Shown piece by piece: positions 17,701 to 25,451 of a stretch of DNA of 64,000 nt. The stretch spans positions 43,283-107,282 of the forward strand of contig NZ_MAXF01000222.1 in assembly GCF_001704635.1 (NCBI RefSeq). The letters are read 5' to 3'. A program made the position numbers and the translations under genes. The notes beneath the pieces were generated by a model, which was given only the letters and a program-made list of their open reading frames with translations, was not told where the DNA came from and made no database searches. The first letter of the stretch is position 1; every line of letters begins with the position of its first letter. The stretch is from Streptomyces sparsogenes. Lineage in GTDB: Bacteria > Actinomycetota > Actinomycetes > Streptomycetales > Streptomycetaceae.

Positions 17701-18230
17701 ACCTGGTCCTGCTGAACGACGACGGCAGCGAACTCACCCGCTTCACCTTCCCCCGCCAGCGCCGCGGCCGGCGCCTGTGCCTGGCGGACTTCTTCCGCCC
17801 CGAGGACTCCGGCGAGACCGACGTGGTCGGGCTGCAGGTCGTCACCGTCGGAGCCAGGATCGGCGAGGCCACCGCCGAACTGTTCGCCGCCGACTCCTAC
17901 CGCGACTACCTCGAGCTCCACGGGCTGTCCGTCCAGCTCGCGGAGGCACTCGCCGAGTACTGGCACGCCCGCGTGCGCGCCGAGCTCGGCTTCGCCTCCG
18001 AGGACCCCGCGGACGTGACCGACATGTTCGACCTCAAGTACCGCGGCGCCCGCTTCTCCCTGGGCTACGGAGCCTGCCCCGACCTGGAGGACCGGGCGAA
18101 GATCGCCGAGCTGCTGCGCCCCGAGCGGATCGGCGTCAAGCTCTCGGAGGAGTTCCAGCTGCACCCGGAGCAGTCCACCGACGCGATCGTCATCCACCAC
18201 CCCGAGGCCAAGTACTTCAACGCCCGGTGA
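14706..18230 (+). CDS. metH: Cobalamin-dependent methionine synthase
   Basis: Transfers a methyl group from methyltetrahydrofolate to homocysteine through cobalamin. 1174 aa with the four classic modules: homocysteine domain to about 320 with zinc cysteines in GLNCATGP and GGCCGTTP (about 302); pterin domain from about 345 (IGERTNANGSKKFREA); cap and B12 domain with the cobalt-ligand histidine in DVHDIGKNL (His751); and a reactivation domain to the end with RFSLGYGACPDL (about 1112). The ATG at 14706 has GGGAG at 14694-14698; the longer upstream frame is not supported. Works beside the salvage genes to supply methionine. Confidence 0.97.
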   Translation: MASHTPTSTATDSAHRVRALREALATRVVVADGAMGTMLQAQDPTLDDFQQLEGCNEILNITRPDIVRSVHTEYFQAGVDCVETNTFGANHAALGEYEISDRVFELSEAGARVAREVADGFAADGRPRWVLGSMGPGTKLPTLGHAPYTVLRDAYQANAEGLIAGGADALLVETTQDLLQTKAAVLGARRALDATGTDLPVICSVTVETTGTMLLGSEIGAALTALEPLGIDMIGLNCATGPAEMSEHLRYLARHARVPLSCMPNAGLPVLGKDGAHYPLTPGELADAQETFVREYGLSLVGGCCGTTPEHLRQVVERVRELAPTPRDPRPEPGAASLYQTVPFRQDTSYLAIGERTNANGSKKFREAMLEGRWDDCVEMAREQIREGAHLLDLCVDYVGRDGVADMEELAGRFATASTLPIVLDSTEVDVLRAGLEKLGGRAVINSVNYEDGDGPDSRFAKVTRLAQEHGAALIALTIDEEGQARTPEKKVEIAERLIADLTGNWGIREEDILIDTLTFTICTGQEESRKDGLATIEAIRELKRRHPDVQTTLGLSNISFGLNPAARILLNSVFLDECVKAGLDSAIVHASKILPIARFDEEQVRTALDLIYDRRTEGYDPLQKLMALFEGATAKSLKAGKAEELAALPLEERLKRRIIDGERNGLEADLDEALTERPALDIVNETLLDGMKVVGELFGSGQMQLPFVLQSAEVMKAAVAYLEPHMEKTDDGENAGKGTIVLATVRGDVHDIGKNLVDIILSNNGYNVVNLGIKQPVSAILDAAQEHRADVIGMSGLLVKSTVIMKENLEELNQRKLAAQYPVILGGAALTRAYVEQDLHEIYEGEVRYARDAFEGLRLMDALIAVKRGVPGASLPELKQRRVAKREAAVAVAEPDEGPVRSDVATDNPVPTPPFWGSRVVKGIQQADYASWLDEGALFKGQWGLKQARTGEGPTYEELAETEGRPRLRGWLDKLHTENLLEAAVVYGYYRCVSKGDDLVLLNDDGSELTRFTFPRQRRGRRLCLADFFRPEDSGETDVVGLQVVTVGARIGEATAELFAADSYRDYLELHGLSVQLAEALAEYWHARVRAELGFASEDPADVTDMFDLKYRGARFSLGYGACPDLEDRAKIAELLRPERIGVKLSEEFQLHPEQSTDAIVIHHPEAKYFNAR

Positions 18231-18266
18231 TCAACGCCCGGTGACGGCCCCGCCGCGCCCGGTACG

Positions 18267-18310
18267 CGCCCGCACACGCCCGGAGGAAAACCACCGGGCA
18301 CGCGCGGGCG
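18267..18310 (+). terminator. metH terminator hairpin
   Basis: Imperfect long stem: 18267-18283 (CGCCCGC...GCCCGG) pairs with 18294-18310 (CCGGGC...GCGGGCG) around the loop AGGAAAACCA. Located 37 bases after the metH stop, no U-tract. Confidence 0.55.
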
Positions 18311-18338
18311 GACCGTCGTAAACTGGTCGATCCGGTAG

Positions 18339-18412
18339 AGGCCGGTCGCCTTCCGCATCGCGGAAACCGCTGCATCGCGGTAACCACGGACGTCGCGGGG
18401 GACGACCGGCCT
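18339..18412 (+). promoter_or_regulatory. Structured leader with inverted and direct repeats before a HAD gene
   Basis: AGGCCGGTCG (18339-18348) and CGACCGGCCT (18403-18412) are perfect 10-bp inverted arms. Between them a 14-base direct repeat GCATCGCGGNAACC occurs at 18355-18368 and 18372-18385. The element ends 30 bases before the start of the phosphatase gene. I do not recognise it as a known riboswitch. Confidence 0.5.
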
Positions 18413-18441
18413 TCGTGCCCCTCGCCCCCGGAGGTGATTGG

Positions 18442-19143
18442 ATGACCAGCAGCATCCCCGCCGTCGACACCCGCACGGCCGAAGGCTCCGCCCTGCAAGC
18501 CGTCCTGCTCGACATGGACGGCACCCTGGTCGACACCGAGGGCATCTGGTGGGACGCGGAGGTCTCCATCTTCGCCGAGCTCGGCCACGCGCTCGCCGAG
18601 GAGTACCGCCATGTGGTCGTGGGCGGCCCCATGACCCGCAGCGCCTCCTTCCTGATCGAGGCCACCGGCGCGGACATCGCGCTCGCCGAGCTGACCGGAC
18701 TGCTCAACAGCCGCTTCACCGAGCTGCTCGACGGCACCGTGCCGCTGCTGCCGGGCGCGCGCCGGCTGCTCACCGAGCTGTCCGCGCACGGCGTGCCGAC
18801 CGCCCTGGTCTCCGCCTCCCACCGGCGCGTGATGGAGGCGGTCCTGCGCTCCCTGGGCCCCGAGCACTTCTCGCTCACGGTCGCGGGCGACGACATCGGC
18901 CGCACCAAGCCGCACCCGGACCCGTATCTGTTCGCCGCCGCCGGGCTGGGCGTGGACCCGGCGCGCTGCGTGGTCGTGGAGGACACGGTGACCGGGGTGA
19001 CGGCGGCCGAGGCGGCGGGCTGCCAGGTGGTGGCCGTGCCGTCGCTGGTGCCGATCGAGCCCGCCGTAGGGCGCACGGTCGTCGGTTCGCTCGAAGAAGT
19101 CGACGTCCCGTTCCTGCGCACTCTGGTCACGGCATTGCGCTGA
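18442..19143 (+). CDS. HAD-superfamily phosphatase (beta-phosphoglucomutase-like)
   Basis: A 233-aa HAD hydrolase of the phosphoglucomutase/phosphoglycolate-phosphatase-like group. Motif I is LLDMDGTLVDTEG with the DxD nucleophile, the helical cap follows, motif II is LVSASHR, the motif III lysine is in GRTKPHPDPYLF and motif IV is VVVEDTVTGVTAAEAAG. The start is fixed by an ideal ribosome site GGAGGTGAT (18430-18438) shortly before ATG 18442. The substrate cannot be named. Separated from metH by a terminator and preceded by a structured leader, so it has its own promoter. Confidence 0.85.
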   Translation: MTSSIPAVDTRTAEGSALQAVLLDMDGTLVDTEGIWWDAEVSIFAELGHALAEEYRHVVVGGPMTRSASFLIEATGADIALAELTGLLNSRFTELLDGTVPLLPGARRLLTELSAHGVPTALVSASHRRVMEAVLRSLGPEHFSLTVAGDDIGRTKPHPDPYLFAAAGLGVDPARCVVVEDTVTGVTAAEAAGCQVVAVPSLVPIEPAVGRTVVGSLEEVDVPFLRTLVTALR

Positions 19144-19485
19144 TCGCGCACCGAGCGTAATTCGGTAAAGGGCGGCCCGGAAAATGGGTTGCCCTAATTC
19201 CGCTTGCCTCCCGGTCATGGTCGCCGGGAGTGATGTTTCTCACCGCACGCACCGTCGACAGGGCGGGCACGCTCTGCTTCGGGTCCCCTCTGGCCCGGTT
19301 TGCGCGGGTCCATGTGTCCGGATTGATGACATGTCGTGCGGTACGTGACGGCGTCCGGATATCGGAGAACCCTGACGCGTTATCCGGGCGTGATATTGCC
19401 TCAACTTCGTTGTGTTCCGGTAGGACTGGCGCCGCGGACTAATCTCTTCGCGAGTAGTTGATCGATCGCAGGGAGACTCCCGACA
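19144..19485 (+). other. Intergenic region before the binding protein, no gene
   Basis: About 340 bases. A weak hairpin CTCCCGG/CCGGGAG (19208-19230) may end the phosphatase transcript. TTGCCT (19396-19401) and TAGGAC (19421-19426), 19 bases apart, are a possible promoter for the next gene. No coding frame is credible. Confidence 0.35.
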
Positions 19486-21090
19486 ATGAACCGCAAGTCG
19501 CTGGTGCTGCCGGTCCTGGCGGGCCTGATGACCTCCACGCTCACCGCGTGCGGCGGTACCGACGGCGCAGGCTCGGACGACGGCGCGATCGTCGTGGGGA
19601 GCACCGACCGGATCGAGTCGTCCAAGGTGGCCACCGCCCCGCTGGACCCCGCCCAGGCCTACGACTTCGCCACCTGGAGCGTGCTGCACAGCACCTTCCA
19701 GACCCTGATGAGACTGCCCCGCTCCGGAACCGACCCCATACCCGACGCCGCCGAGACGTGCGGCTTCCAGGACCGGCAGAGCGAGCAGTACCGGTGCAAG
19801 CTGCGCAAGGGACTGAAGTTCTCCAACGGCCACGACCTCACCTCCGCCGATGTGAAGTTCTCCCTGGAACGGGTTCTGAAGATCAAGGACCAGAACGGGG
19901 TGTGGTCCCTGCTGTCCAACGTGGACAAGGTGGAGACCCCCAACGCGCGCGAGATCGTCATCCACCTCGCCAGCCCGGACGCGACCTTCCCCTCCAAGCT
20001 CACCACCCCGGCCGCCGCGATCATCGACAGCGAGGTGTACCGGAAGAACGCGGTGCACAAGGGCTGGGACATGGTGGGCTCCGGCCCGTACACGGCACAG
20101 ACCGAGGTGAGCGGCAACCGGCTGCGGAAGGTGGTCTTCACCAAGAACGCCGAGTACCAGGGCGACATCGAGCCGCGCAGCGACAAGGTCGAGATGCGCT
20201 TCTTCGACGACGCCAAGACCATGGAGCAGGCGCTCACCAAGGGCGACATCGACGTCGTCAACCGCGGCTTCTCGCCCGAACAGCTCGAGCGGCTCGACAC
20301 CGGCGCGGTCAAGGGCGTCCGGCTGCGGGAGATGTCCGGCCAGGGCATCCGCTACCTGGTCTTCGACACCACCGCGCCGGTGGTGAAGAACAAGGCCGTA
20401 CGGCAGGCCGTCGCCCGCGTCGTGGACCGCCAGGCCCTGGTGCGCGACGTGTACAAGCGGACCGCCGAGCCGCTCTACTCGATGGTCCCCACCAGCATCT
20501 CCTCGCACATCAACTCGTTCCACAACGAGTACGGCGACCCCAACGTCGGCGCCGCCCGCGACCTGCTCCAGCAGGCCGGCGTCGAGACCCCGGTGAAGCT
20601 GACGCTGACCTACACCACCGACCACTACGGCCCGGAGACGGCCCAGGAGTTCAAGAAACTCCAGACCCAGCTCAACGCCAGCGGCCTGTTCTCGGTCAGG
20701 ATCCACGGCGTCAAGTGGACCGAATTCCGCCCCGCCGTCCCCAAGCGCGAGTACGCCGCCTACGGCATGGGCTGGCTCCCCGACTTCCCGGACCCCGACA
20801 CCTACATCGCGCCGTTCCTCACCAAGGACAACTTCCTCAACTCGCCCTACCGCAACAAGGACGTCCAGGACCAGCTGATACCCAGGACCCGGCAGGAGGC
20901 CCAGCGGTCCCTCGCGGTCGGAGACCTCCAGCGGATCCAGGACATCATCGCGGCCGATGTGCCCTATCTGCCGCTGTGGCAGGGCAACCAGTACGTGGCC
21001 GCCCGCGACGACATCGTGGGAAGCGAATACCTGCTCGACTCCGCGACCATGCTCCAGCTGTGGGAGCTCGGCCGCGCCAGCGACGGCTGA
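19486..21090 (+). CDS. ABC transporter substrate-binding lipoprotein, peptide/nickel family
   Basis: 534-aa SBP family 5 protein (oligopeptide/dipeptide-type). Signal peptide with lipobox LTAC (Cys about residue 22) anchors it outside the membrane. Family marks are the N-terminal DPAQAYDFATWSVLHSTFQTL, the LKFSNGHDLTSADVKFSLER segment and the C-terminal VAARDDIVGSEY. No permease or ATPase gene lies next to it, so it is an orphan binding protein that must share a transporter encoded elsewhere. Preceded by GGGAG. Ligand unknown. Confidence 0.88.
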   Translation: MNRKSLVLPVLAGLMTSTLTACGGTDGAGSDDGAIVVGSTDRIESSKVATAPLDPAQAYDFATWSVLHSTFQTLMRLPRSGTDPIPDAAETCGFQDRQSEQYRCKLRKGLKFSNGHDLTSADVKFSLERVLKIKDQNGVWSLLSNVDKVETPNAREIVIHLASPDATFPSKLTTPAAAIIDSEVYRKNAVHKGWDMVGSGPYTAQTEVSGNRLRKVVFTKNAEYQGDIEPRSDKVEMRFFDDAKTMEQALTKGDIDVVNRGFSPEQLERLDTGAVKGVRLREMSGQGIRYLVFDTTAPVVKNKAVRQAVARVVDRQALVRDVYKRTAEPLYSMVPTSISSHINSFHNEYGDPNVGAARDLLQQAGVETPVKLTLTYTTDHYGPETAQEFKKLQTQLNASGLFSVRIHGVKWTEFRPAVPKREYAAYGMGWLPDFPDPDTYIAPFLTKDNFLNSPYRNKDVQDQLIPRTRQEAQRSLAVGDLQRIQDIIAADVPYLPLWQGNQYVAARDDIVGSEYLLDSATMLQLWELGRASDG

Positions 21091-21105
21091 ACCCGGCTCA
21101 GGGGA

Positions 21106-21143
21106 GAGCGCCCCGGGACGCCTTGGCGCGTACCGGGGCGCTC
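21106..21143. terminator. Hairpin between convergent genes
   Basis: 11-bp perfect stem GAGCGCCCCGG (21106-21116) / CCGGGGCGCTC (21133-21143), between the binding-protein stop and the response-regulator stop. Confidence 0.65.
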
Positions 21144-21148
21144 GCGCG

Positions 21149-21820
21149 TCACTGCGCGCCGGGGCGCACCAGCCCGCTCTCATACGCGTAGACGGCGGCC
21201 TGCACCCGGTCCCGCAGGCCCAGCTTCGTCAGCACATGCCCCACATGGGTCTTCACCGTCGTCTCACTGACGAACAGGTCCGCGGCGATCTCCGCGTTGG
21301 ACAGCCCCTTCGCGACCAGCTTGAGGACCTCCACCTCGCGCTCGGTCAGCGTGTGCAGCGTGTCCGGCACCGGCTCCTCGCCGGACGGCAGATGCCCGGC
21401 GTACTTGTCCAGCAGCCGCCGGGTGATGCTCGGCGCCAGCATCGCCTCACCGGCCGCCACCACCCGGATCGCCTGCACCAGCTCATGGGCGGGCGCGTCC
21501 TTGAGCAGAAAGCCGCTCGCCCCCGCGCGCAGCGCCTCCACCACGTACTCGTCCAGGTCGAAGGTGGTCAGCACCAGCACCTTCGCCGGACCGTCCCGGC
21601 CCGGACCGGTGATCTGCCGGGTCGCCTCCACCCCGTCCATCCGCGGCATCCGGATGTCCATCAGCACCACATCCGGCTGGAGCGCCCGCACCTGGTCCAG
21701 GGCCTGAAGGCCGTCCCCCGCCTCGCCGACCACCGCGAGATCCTGCTCGGCCTCGAGAATCATCCGGAAGCCGGTACGCAGCAGCGGCTGGTCGTCGACC
21801 AGTAGGACGCGGATAGCCAC
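21149..21820 (-). CDS. NarL/LuxR-type response regulator
   Basis: 223-aa two-component regulator. Receiver at residues 1-120 with the acidic pair in LLVDDQP, the phospho-aspartate in DVVLMDIRMPRMDG, the Thr of LVLTTFDLDEY and the Lys of GFLLKDAP. The LuxR-type helix-turn-helix is at about 155-215 (LTEREVEVLKLVAKGLSNAEIA, SETTVKTHVGHVLTKLGL). The GTG at 21818-21820 is chosen because AAGGAGAT precedes it. No histidine kinase is nearby, so its partner is unknown. It follows the nuclease gene by 13 bases and is probably co-transcribed with it. Confidence 0.9.
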   Translation of the reverse strand: MAIRVLLVDDQPLLRTGFRMILEAEQDLAVVGEAGDGLQALDQVRALQPDVVLMDIRMPRMDGVEATRQITGPGRDGPAKVLVLTTFDLDEYVVEALRAGASGFLLKDAPAHELVQAIRVVAAGEAMLAPSITRRLLDKYAGHLPSGEEPVPDTLHTLTEREVEVLKLVAKGLSNAEIAADLFVSETTVKTHVGHVLTKLGLRDRVQAAVYAYESGLVRPGAQ

Positions 21821-21833
21821 AGGATCTCCTTCG

Positions 21834-22715
21834 CTAGACCCGCCCCATTCTGCCGGACGGCGCCGGATGGGCCGCCAGGGGATAAGGCGGGGGAGTCCCA
21901 CCGAACTCGGGGCAATGCGCCTGGTGGTCGCACCAGCCGCACAGCTTGGTCTGCCGCGGCAGGAACACCCCCGTCGCCGTCGCCTCCGCGATGGCCTCCC
22001 ACAGGGCCCGCACCTTGCGCTCCACGGCCAGCAGATCCGACTCGCCCGGGTCGTACGTCAGCACATCGCCGCTGCCCAGATACACCAGCTGCAACCGGCG
22101 CGGCACCGCCCCCCGCAGCCGCCACAGCACCAGCGCGTAGAACTTCATCTGGAACAGCGCGTCCCCCGCGTACTGCGGGGCGGGGGCCTTGCCGGTCTTG
22201 TAGTCGACGATCCGCACCTCCCCGCTCGGCGCCACGTCCACCCGGTCGATATAGCCCCGCAGCGTCAGCCCCGATTCCAGCCGCGTCTCCACATACAGCT
22301 CGCGCTCGGCCGGTTCCAACCGGGTCGGGTCCTCCAGCGAGAACCACTGCTCCACCAGCCGCTCGGCATCCGCGAGCCACCGCCCGAGCCGCTCCGGGTC
22401 CTCGGCCCCGTCCTCCCCGCGGAACAGCTCCGCCAGCTCCGGCCGCGCCTTCAGCAGCCGCTCCCACTCGCCCGGCACCATCGCACGGGCCCGCGGAGCC
22501 GTCCGTTCCGCCGCCGGAGCGTCGAACAAGCGCTCGAGCACCGCGTGCACCACCGTGCCCCGGGTCGCCGCGGAGCTCGGCTTCTCCGGCAGTTTGTCGA
22601 TCACCCGGAAGCGGTACAGCAACGGACACCGCATGAAGTCCGCCGCACGCGACGGCGACAAGGAGGGCGACGACGGCGACTCGGCCCGTTCGGCCTTACC
22701 GGTGGAGGTTCCCAT
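21834..22715 (-). CDS. RecB-family PD-(D/E)XK exonuclease with iron-sulfur cysteines
   Basis: 293-aa nuclease of the RecB/AddB C-terminal type. The catalytic core is GYIDRVD and VRIVDYKTGKAP (the D...DYK pattern), followed by the conserved Gln/Tyr helix QMKFYAL. One cysteine near the N-end (MRCPLLYRF) and three near the C-end (CGWCDHQAHC) match the four-cysteine iron-sulfur clamp of AddB/Cas4-like nucleases. The start MGTSTG is preferred to an upstream methionine because GGAGG lies just before it. Stand-alone, without helicase or CRISPR genes, so a general DNA-repair role is likely. Confidence 0.85.
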   Translation of the reverse strand: MGTSTGKAERAESPSSPSLSPSRAADFMRCPLLYRFRVIDKLPEKPSSAATRGTVVHAVLERLFDAPAAERTAPRARAMVPGEWERLLKARPELAELFRGEDGAEDPERLGRWLADAERLVEQWFSLEDPTRLEPAERELYVETRLESGLTLRGYIDRVDVAPSGEVRIVDYKTGKAPAPQYAGDALFQMKFYALVLWRLRGAVPRRLQLVYLGSGDVLTYDPGESDLLAVERKVRALWEAIAEATATGVFLPRQTKLCGWCDHQAHCPEFGGTPPPYPLAAHPAPSGRMGRV

Positions 22716-22845
22716 GGCGCAGACCCTACGGCCCACCACCGACAACCGGACGCATACCATCGACGTCCAAGGCCCTCACACTGCATGATCGTGGGGACCA
22801 TACCGAAGATAGGGGTGCGAACGACGCATCCGACGAGGGGACACC

Positions 22846-24096
22846 GTGGACAACAGCGGGCAGCGGCAGTCCGACAGCGGGGGAGCGGACCGCACGACCG
22901 AGCCCGAGGGCGAGAAGCCACAGCGCCCCCGCGAGGTGGGCGGCGGCTTCCTGATGGGCCGGCCCTTCGGCGTACCCGTATACGTCTCGCCCAGCTGGTT
23001 CCTGGTCGCCGCCCTCATCACCTGGGTCTTCGGCGGCCAGCTCGAACGAGTACTCCCCGAACTGGGCGCCGCCCGCTACATCGTCTCGCTCTTCTTCGCG
23101 GTGGCCTTCTACGCCTCCGTCCTCGTCCACGAGCTCGCCCACACCGTAGCGGCACTGCGCTTCAAACTCCCCGTACGCCGCATCCAGCTCCAGTTCTTCG
23201 GCGGCGTCTCCGAGATCGAGAAGGAGACCGAGACCCCCGGCCGGGAGTTCGTCCTCGCCTTCGTCGGCCCCCTCCTCTCCCTGGTCCTCTCCGGCCTCTT
23301 CTACCTCGGCATGCTGGTCGTCGAGCCGGGCACCGTCCCCGGAGTACTGCTGGCCGGACTGATGATCTCCAACCTCATCGTCGCCGCCTTCAACCTGCTC
23401 CCCGGCCTCCCGCTGGACGGCGGCCGGATGCTCCGCGCCGTCGTCTGGAAGATCACCGGCAGGGCCATGACGGGCACCGTCGCCGCCGCCTGGACCGGCC
23501 GCGCACTCGCCGTCGCCGTGCTCGTGGGCCTCCCGCTGGCCACCCAGACCGGCGGCTTCGGCGACGAGGCCAAAGGCTTCGGCAGCATCGACTCGCTCAC
23601 CGACGCGCTCCTCGCCGCCATACTCGCCGCCATCATCTGGACCGGCGCCGGAAACAGCCTCCGCATGGCCCGCCTGCGCGAACGCCTCCCCGACCTCCGC
23701 GCCCGCACCCTCACCCGCCGCGCCGTCCCGGTCGCGGCGGACACCCCCCTCTCCGAAGCACTGCGCCGCGCCAACGAAGCCGGGGCCCGCGCCCTCGTCG
23801 TCGTCGACGGCCACGGCACGCCCACCGCCGTGGTGCGCGAAGCCGCCATCGTGGGCATCCCCGAACACCGCCGCCCCTGGGTCGCGGTCAGCGGCCTCGC
23901 CCAGGACCTCAAGGACGGCATGCGGGTCTCCGCCGAGCTCACCGGCGAAGAACTCCTGGACACCCTGCGCGCCACCCCCGCCACCGAATACCTCGTGGTC
24001 GAGGAGACCGGGGAAATCTACGGCGTCCTCTCGACAGCAGACGTCGAACGCGCCTTCGTCGCCGCCATGGCAAGAACGCCGGCCTCTTCTGCCTGA
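22846..24096 (+). CDS. Site-2 intramembrane zinc metalloprotease with CBS domains
   Basis: 416-aa M50-family protease of the Rip type. After about 35 disordered residues come membrane helices containing the zinc motif HELAH (95-99, in LVHELAHTV) and the second site NLLPGLPLDGG (aspartate near 193). The C-terminal third (about 290-410) is a pair of CBS domains (VPVAADTPLSEALRR, RATPATEYLVVEETGEIYGVLS), which in this family may sense nucleotides. GTG start. Likely cuts membrane-bound regulatory proteins; target unknown. Transcribed divergently from the nuclease and followed by trmI. Confidence 0.9.
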   Translation: MDNSGQRQSDSGGADRTTEPEGEKPQRPREVGGGFLMGRPFGVPVYVSPSWFLVAALITWVFGGQLERVLPELGAARYIVSLFFAVAFYASVLVHELAHTVAALRFKLPVRRIQLQFFGGVSEIEKETETPGREFVLAFVGPLLSLVLSGLFYLGMLVVEPGTVPGVLLAGLMISNLIVAAFNLLPGLPLDGGRMLRAVVWKITGRAMTGTVAAAWTGRALAVAVLVGLPLATQTGGFGDEAKGFGSIDSLTDALLAAILAAIIWTGAGNSLRMARLRERLPDLRARTLTRRAVPVAADTPLSEALRRANEAGARALVVVDGHGTPTAVVREAAIVGIPEHRRPWVAVSGLAQDLKDGMRVSAELTGEELLDTLRATPATEYLVVEETGEIYGVLSTADVERAFVAAMARTPASSA

Positions 24097-24119
24097 GAGG
24101 CTCGCTTGCCTCCGGGCGC
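24091..24119. repeat. Hairpin-forming repeat, copy 1 (overlaps the protease stop codon)
   Basis: 29-base element beginning GCCTGAGAGGCTCGCTTGCC and ending CGGGCGC, with an internal stem GAGGC/GCCTC. Its TGA is the stop codon of the protease gene. The second copy at 24248-24276 differs at one base. Confidence 0.85.
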
Positions 24120-24247
24120 TCGCCGCGTCCATCAGCGGCCTCCGGCCGCGGGCCTGTCGACACTCCTCGACACTGCGCTCTGTCGCTCGTTCCTCGCTCC
24201 GACGCTTGGTCTCCTCGCTCTCGACAGGGGCGCGCCCTTTGGCGCTC

Positions 24248-24276
24248 GCCTGAGAGGCTCGCTCGCCTCCGGGCGC
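24248..24276. repeat. Hairpin-forming repeat, copy 2
   Basis: Same 29-base element as at 24091-24119, with one C/T change in the loop, 157 bases away. The DNA between the copies is G+C-rich and has no gene. Probably part of the protease-trmI spacer, maybe a REP-like element or terminator. Confidence 0.85.
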
Positions 24277-24329
24277 CCGCGCAAGGGCTCGCGGTCAGGA
24301 CGTCCCCCCAGGCCGGGTAGGCTGGCCAC

Positions 24330-25292
24330 ATGTCCGAACCGACCGGTGCCGCCCGCCGTCGCGGGCCCTTCCAGGTCGGGGACCAGGTCCAGCTCACCGA
24401 CCCCAAGGGACGCCACTACACCTTCACGCTCGAGGCCGGGAAGAACTTCCACACCCACAAGGGTTCCTTCCCCCACGACGAGCTGATCGGTGCCCCCGAG
24501 GGAACCGTCGTGCGCACCACGGGAAACGTCGCGTACCTCGCGCTGCGCCCCCTGCTCCCCGACTACGTCCTGTCCATGCCCCGCGGCGCCGCCGTGGTCT
24601 ACCCCAAGGACGCGGGGCAGATCCTGGCCATGGCCGACATCTTCCCCGGCGCACGCGTCGTCGAGGCGGGCGTCGGCTCCGGGTCGCTCAGCACCTTCCT
24701 GCTGCGCGCCATCGGCGACCAGGGCATGCTGCACTCCTACGAGCGCCGGGCCGACTTCGCCGAGATCGCCCAGCAGAACGTCGAGCGCTACTTCGGAGCC
24801 CCACACCCCGCCTGGCGGCTGACCGTCGGGGACCTCCAGGACAACCTCTCCGACAGCGACGTCGACCGCGTCATCCTGGACATGCTGGCCCCCTGGGAAT
24901 GCCTGGGCCCCGTCTCCAAGGCACTCGTCCCCGGCGGCATCCTGTGCGCGTACGTCGCCACCACCACCCAGCTGGCCCGCACCGTCGAGGCCATCCGGGA
25001 GCACGGCACCTTCAACGAGCCCGCGGCCTGGGAGACCATGGTCCGCACCTGGCACGTCGAGGGCCTGGCGGTACGGCCCGACCACCGCATGATCGGCCAC
25101 ACCGGCTTCCTGCTCACCGCCCGCCGCCTCGCGGACGGCGTGGAGCCCCCGCTGCGCCGCCGCAGGCCCGCCAAGGGCGCCTACGGCGAGGACTACGCGG
25201 GCTGGGGCGCCGGCGGCGCGGCGGCCGGGGACGCGGGAGCGGCCGGCCGGGCCGCCGAGGGCCCCCGGAACGGCTCAGCCGACCGGGGCTGA
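24330..25292 (+). CDS. trmI: tRNA (adenine-58-N1)-methyltransferase
   Basis: 320-aa SAM-dependent enzyme placing m1A58 in the T-loop of tRNAs. N-terminal beta domain (FQVGDQVQLTDPKGRHYTFTLE), then the Rossmann methyltransferase with the SAM loop VVEAGVGSGSLSTFLL (about residue 109), YERRADFAEIA and the catalytic-region motif VILDMLAPWECLGP. The C-terminal 30 residues are Gly/Ala-rich and dispensable-looking. Commonly next to the proteasome genes in actinobacteria, as here. Confidence 0.93.
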   Translation: MSEPTGAARRRGPFQVGDQVQLTDPKGRHYTFTLEAGKNFHTHKGSFPHDELIGAPEGTVVRTTGNVAYLALRPLLPDYVLSMPRGAAVVYPKDAGQILAMADIFPGARVVEAGVGSGSLSTFLLRAIGDQGMLHSYERRADFAEIAQQNVERYFGAPHPAWRLTVGDLQDNLSDSDVDRVILDMLAPWECLGPVSKALVPGGILCAYVATTTQLARTVEAIREHGTFNEPAAWETMVRTWHVEGLAVRPDHRMIGHTGFLLTARRLADGVEPPLRRRRPAKGAYGEDYAGWGAGGAAAGDAGAAGRAAEGPRNGSADRG

Positions 25293-25325
25293 CCCCACCA
25301 CCGCCACCCGGCGCCAACACCCGGC

Positions 25326-25385
25326 CGCGGCCACCGACTTCCCCCCGGAATTCCGCCGGGATTCCCGGGGGAGGCGGTGGCCGCG
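25326..25385 (+). terminator. trmI terminator hairpin
   Basis: Outer arms CGCGGCCACCG (25326-25336) / CGGTGGCCGCG (25375-25385) are perfect; an inner stem CCCCCGG (25342-25348) / CCGGGGG (25365-25371) extends it. Starts 34 bases after the trmI stop. Confidence 0.65.
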
Positions 25386-25451
25386 CCGTGTGAGATGTGG
25401 CACGATGCGGGGCACCCCCCGACGCCACCGCTCTCACAGGAGTCACGCCGC

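Noticed and set aside
14700..18200. 1166-codon minus-strand frame opposite metH
   Set aside because: Val/Gly/Leu-rich mirror of metH codons without a ribosome site or motif; metH itself is certain.
21834..22715. Cas4 nuclease
   Set aside because: The four-cysteine RecB-like fold resembles Cas4, but there are no cas genes or arrays, and the protein fits the stand-alone RecB-family nuclease found in the Streptomyces core.
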